From assembly GCF_947378715.1 (NCBI RefSeq), contig NZ_CANCLE010000101.1, forward strand, positions 1 to 14,505: a stretch of DNA of 14,505 nucleotides, written 5' to 3'. The first letter of the stretch is position 1, and each line of letters begins with the position of its first letter. This document shows positions 13,907-14,505 of the stretch, piece after piece. The DNA is from Phenylobacterium aquaticum (lineage in GTDB: Bacteria; Pseudomonadota; Alphaproteobacteria; Caulobacterales; Caulobacteraceae). The notes under the pieces were generated by a model that was not told the DNA's origin, made no database searches, and saw nothing but the letters and a program-made list of their open reading frames with translations. Made by a program: the position numbers and the translations under genes.

Positions 13907-14505
13907 ATGACCACCAGGGCTCAGAGATCCCGGCTCCAGCGCGCCTGGCGCATGTTGTCCAGCCGGCCACACCTGACGGCCGCGACCTTGGCCGGCCTCG
14001 TCGCCTGGATCGGCCTGGCGGCTGCGCCGGACGTCTTCGGCTGGAGCACTCATTCGATCCTGGCCTGGGACGTGGGCGGCGTCTGGTTCATCGTCTCGAT
14101 GCTGCTGTTCATGCGGGGCAAGTCGGTCGAGGACATGCGCGCCACCGTGGCCCGGCAGGACGAGGGCCAGGGCATGATCCTGGGCATCGTGCTGGCGGCT
14201 TCGATCGCCAGTCTCGGCTCGATCGCCGTGGAGCTGGGCCTGGCCAAGGGCGCAACCGGCTGGATGCTGGCGTTCCGGACCAGCCTGGCCATGGCGACGG
14301 TGGCCATCTCCTGGTTCGTGGTCCAGCTGATCTTCGCCCTGCACTACGGGCACGAATATTATCGCCGGGGCGGCGGGTCGGGCTGCGACGCGGGCGGCCT
14401 GAACTTTCCGGGCGGCGAGGAGCCGGACTACTGGGACCTGGTCCACTTCGCCGTGGTCGTCGGCGTCGCCGCCCAGACCGCCGACGTGGCCTTCACCTCC
14501 AAGAC
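13907..14505 (+). CDS. DUF1345 domain membrane protein (partial, cut by window end)
   Basis: The first 199 codons of an integral inner-membrane protein of the DUF1345 family; the stop lies outside the window. Hydrophobic segments fall at about residues 23-40, 54-69, 89-110, 119-146 and 177-194. The family stretch FPGGEEPDYWDLVHF (167-181), followed by a membrane segment with AAQTADV, is characteristic of DUF1345. The role of the family is unknown. The ATG at 13907 directly follows a hairpin and has no ribosome binding site, which leaves three possibilities: leaderless translation, a start at Met16 (13952), or coupling to the upstream operon. Composition is that of the host chromosome. Confidence 0.85.
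   Translation, partial: MTTRAQRSRLQRAWRMLSSRPHLTAATLAGLVAWIGLAAAPDVFGWSTHSILAWDVGGVWFIVSMLLFMRGKSVEDMRATVARQDEGQGMILGIVLAASIASLGSIAVELGLAKGATGWMLAFRTSLAMATVAISWFVVQLIFALHYGHEYYRRGGGSGCDAGGLNFPGGEEPDYWDLVHFAVVVGVAAQTADVAFTSK

Overview
The window reads as chromosomal DNA of a high-GC alphaproteobacterium. Caulobacteraceae (Caulobacter or Phenylobacterium type) is my best guess. The basis is codon choice strongly biased to G/C in third positions, many small strand-switching gene groups for oxidation and detoxification, and an intergenic palindrome pair of the CCCTCTCCCC/GGGGAGAGGG kind common in these genomes. The genus is inferred and no ribosomal gene is present to test it.

Layout, left to right: a plus-strand nitronate monooxygenase (64-1056); a minus-strand pair, L-threonine aldolase followed by glutathione S-transferase (2839-1112), meeting the first gene over a terminator-like hairpin; a REP/BIME-like palindromic element (2905-3039); a minus-strand epoxide hydrolase (4199-3051), divergent from a plus-strand exported PQQ sugar dehydrogenase fused to cytochrome c (4385-6151); a PaiB-type FMN-binding protein (6228-6857); a minus-strand pair, SDR oxidoreductase then alpha/beta hydrolase (8584-6859); a small unknown protein (8769-9098); and a minus-strand XRE-type HTH protein (9433-9152).

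From about 9480 to 10705 the base composition drops. Hand counts of three 60-base lines give 30-34 G+C, against 40-45 in sampled lines of neighbouring genes, and codons such as CTA, ACA, AGA, AGT and ATT appear. This short island carries a Gp37/Gp68-family (PF07505) protein with the three-Cys signature and, behind it, a partner gene that looks frameshifted: a strong ribosome binding site drives a frame that dies after 26 codons, while the long coding frame continues one base away. It is the least ordinary part of the window and probably horizontally acquired.

To the right of the island the typical composition returns with a compact regulatory unit. A TetR-family repressor (minus) is divergent from a DUF2855 protein and a carotenoid-cleavage-type oxygenase (plus, 27 bases apart). 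A perfect CTTACGT-N12-ACGTAAG palindrome lies in the AT-rich region between the divergent starts and is a natural candidate operator. The last gene, a DUF1345 membrane protein, is cut by the window end; a perfect 9-bp hairpin abuts its start codon.

Most genes are individually ordinary. Several (nitronate monooxygenase, GST, epoxide hydrolase, SDR, hydrolases, carotenoid oxygenase) fit a catabolic or detoxifying lifestyle, but the sequence does not tie them into one pathway. No tRNA, rRNA, CRISPR array, transposase or integrase gene was seen, and no gene-free stretch exceeds 300 bases.
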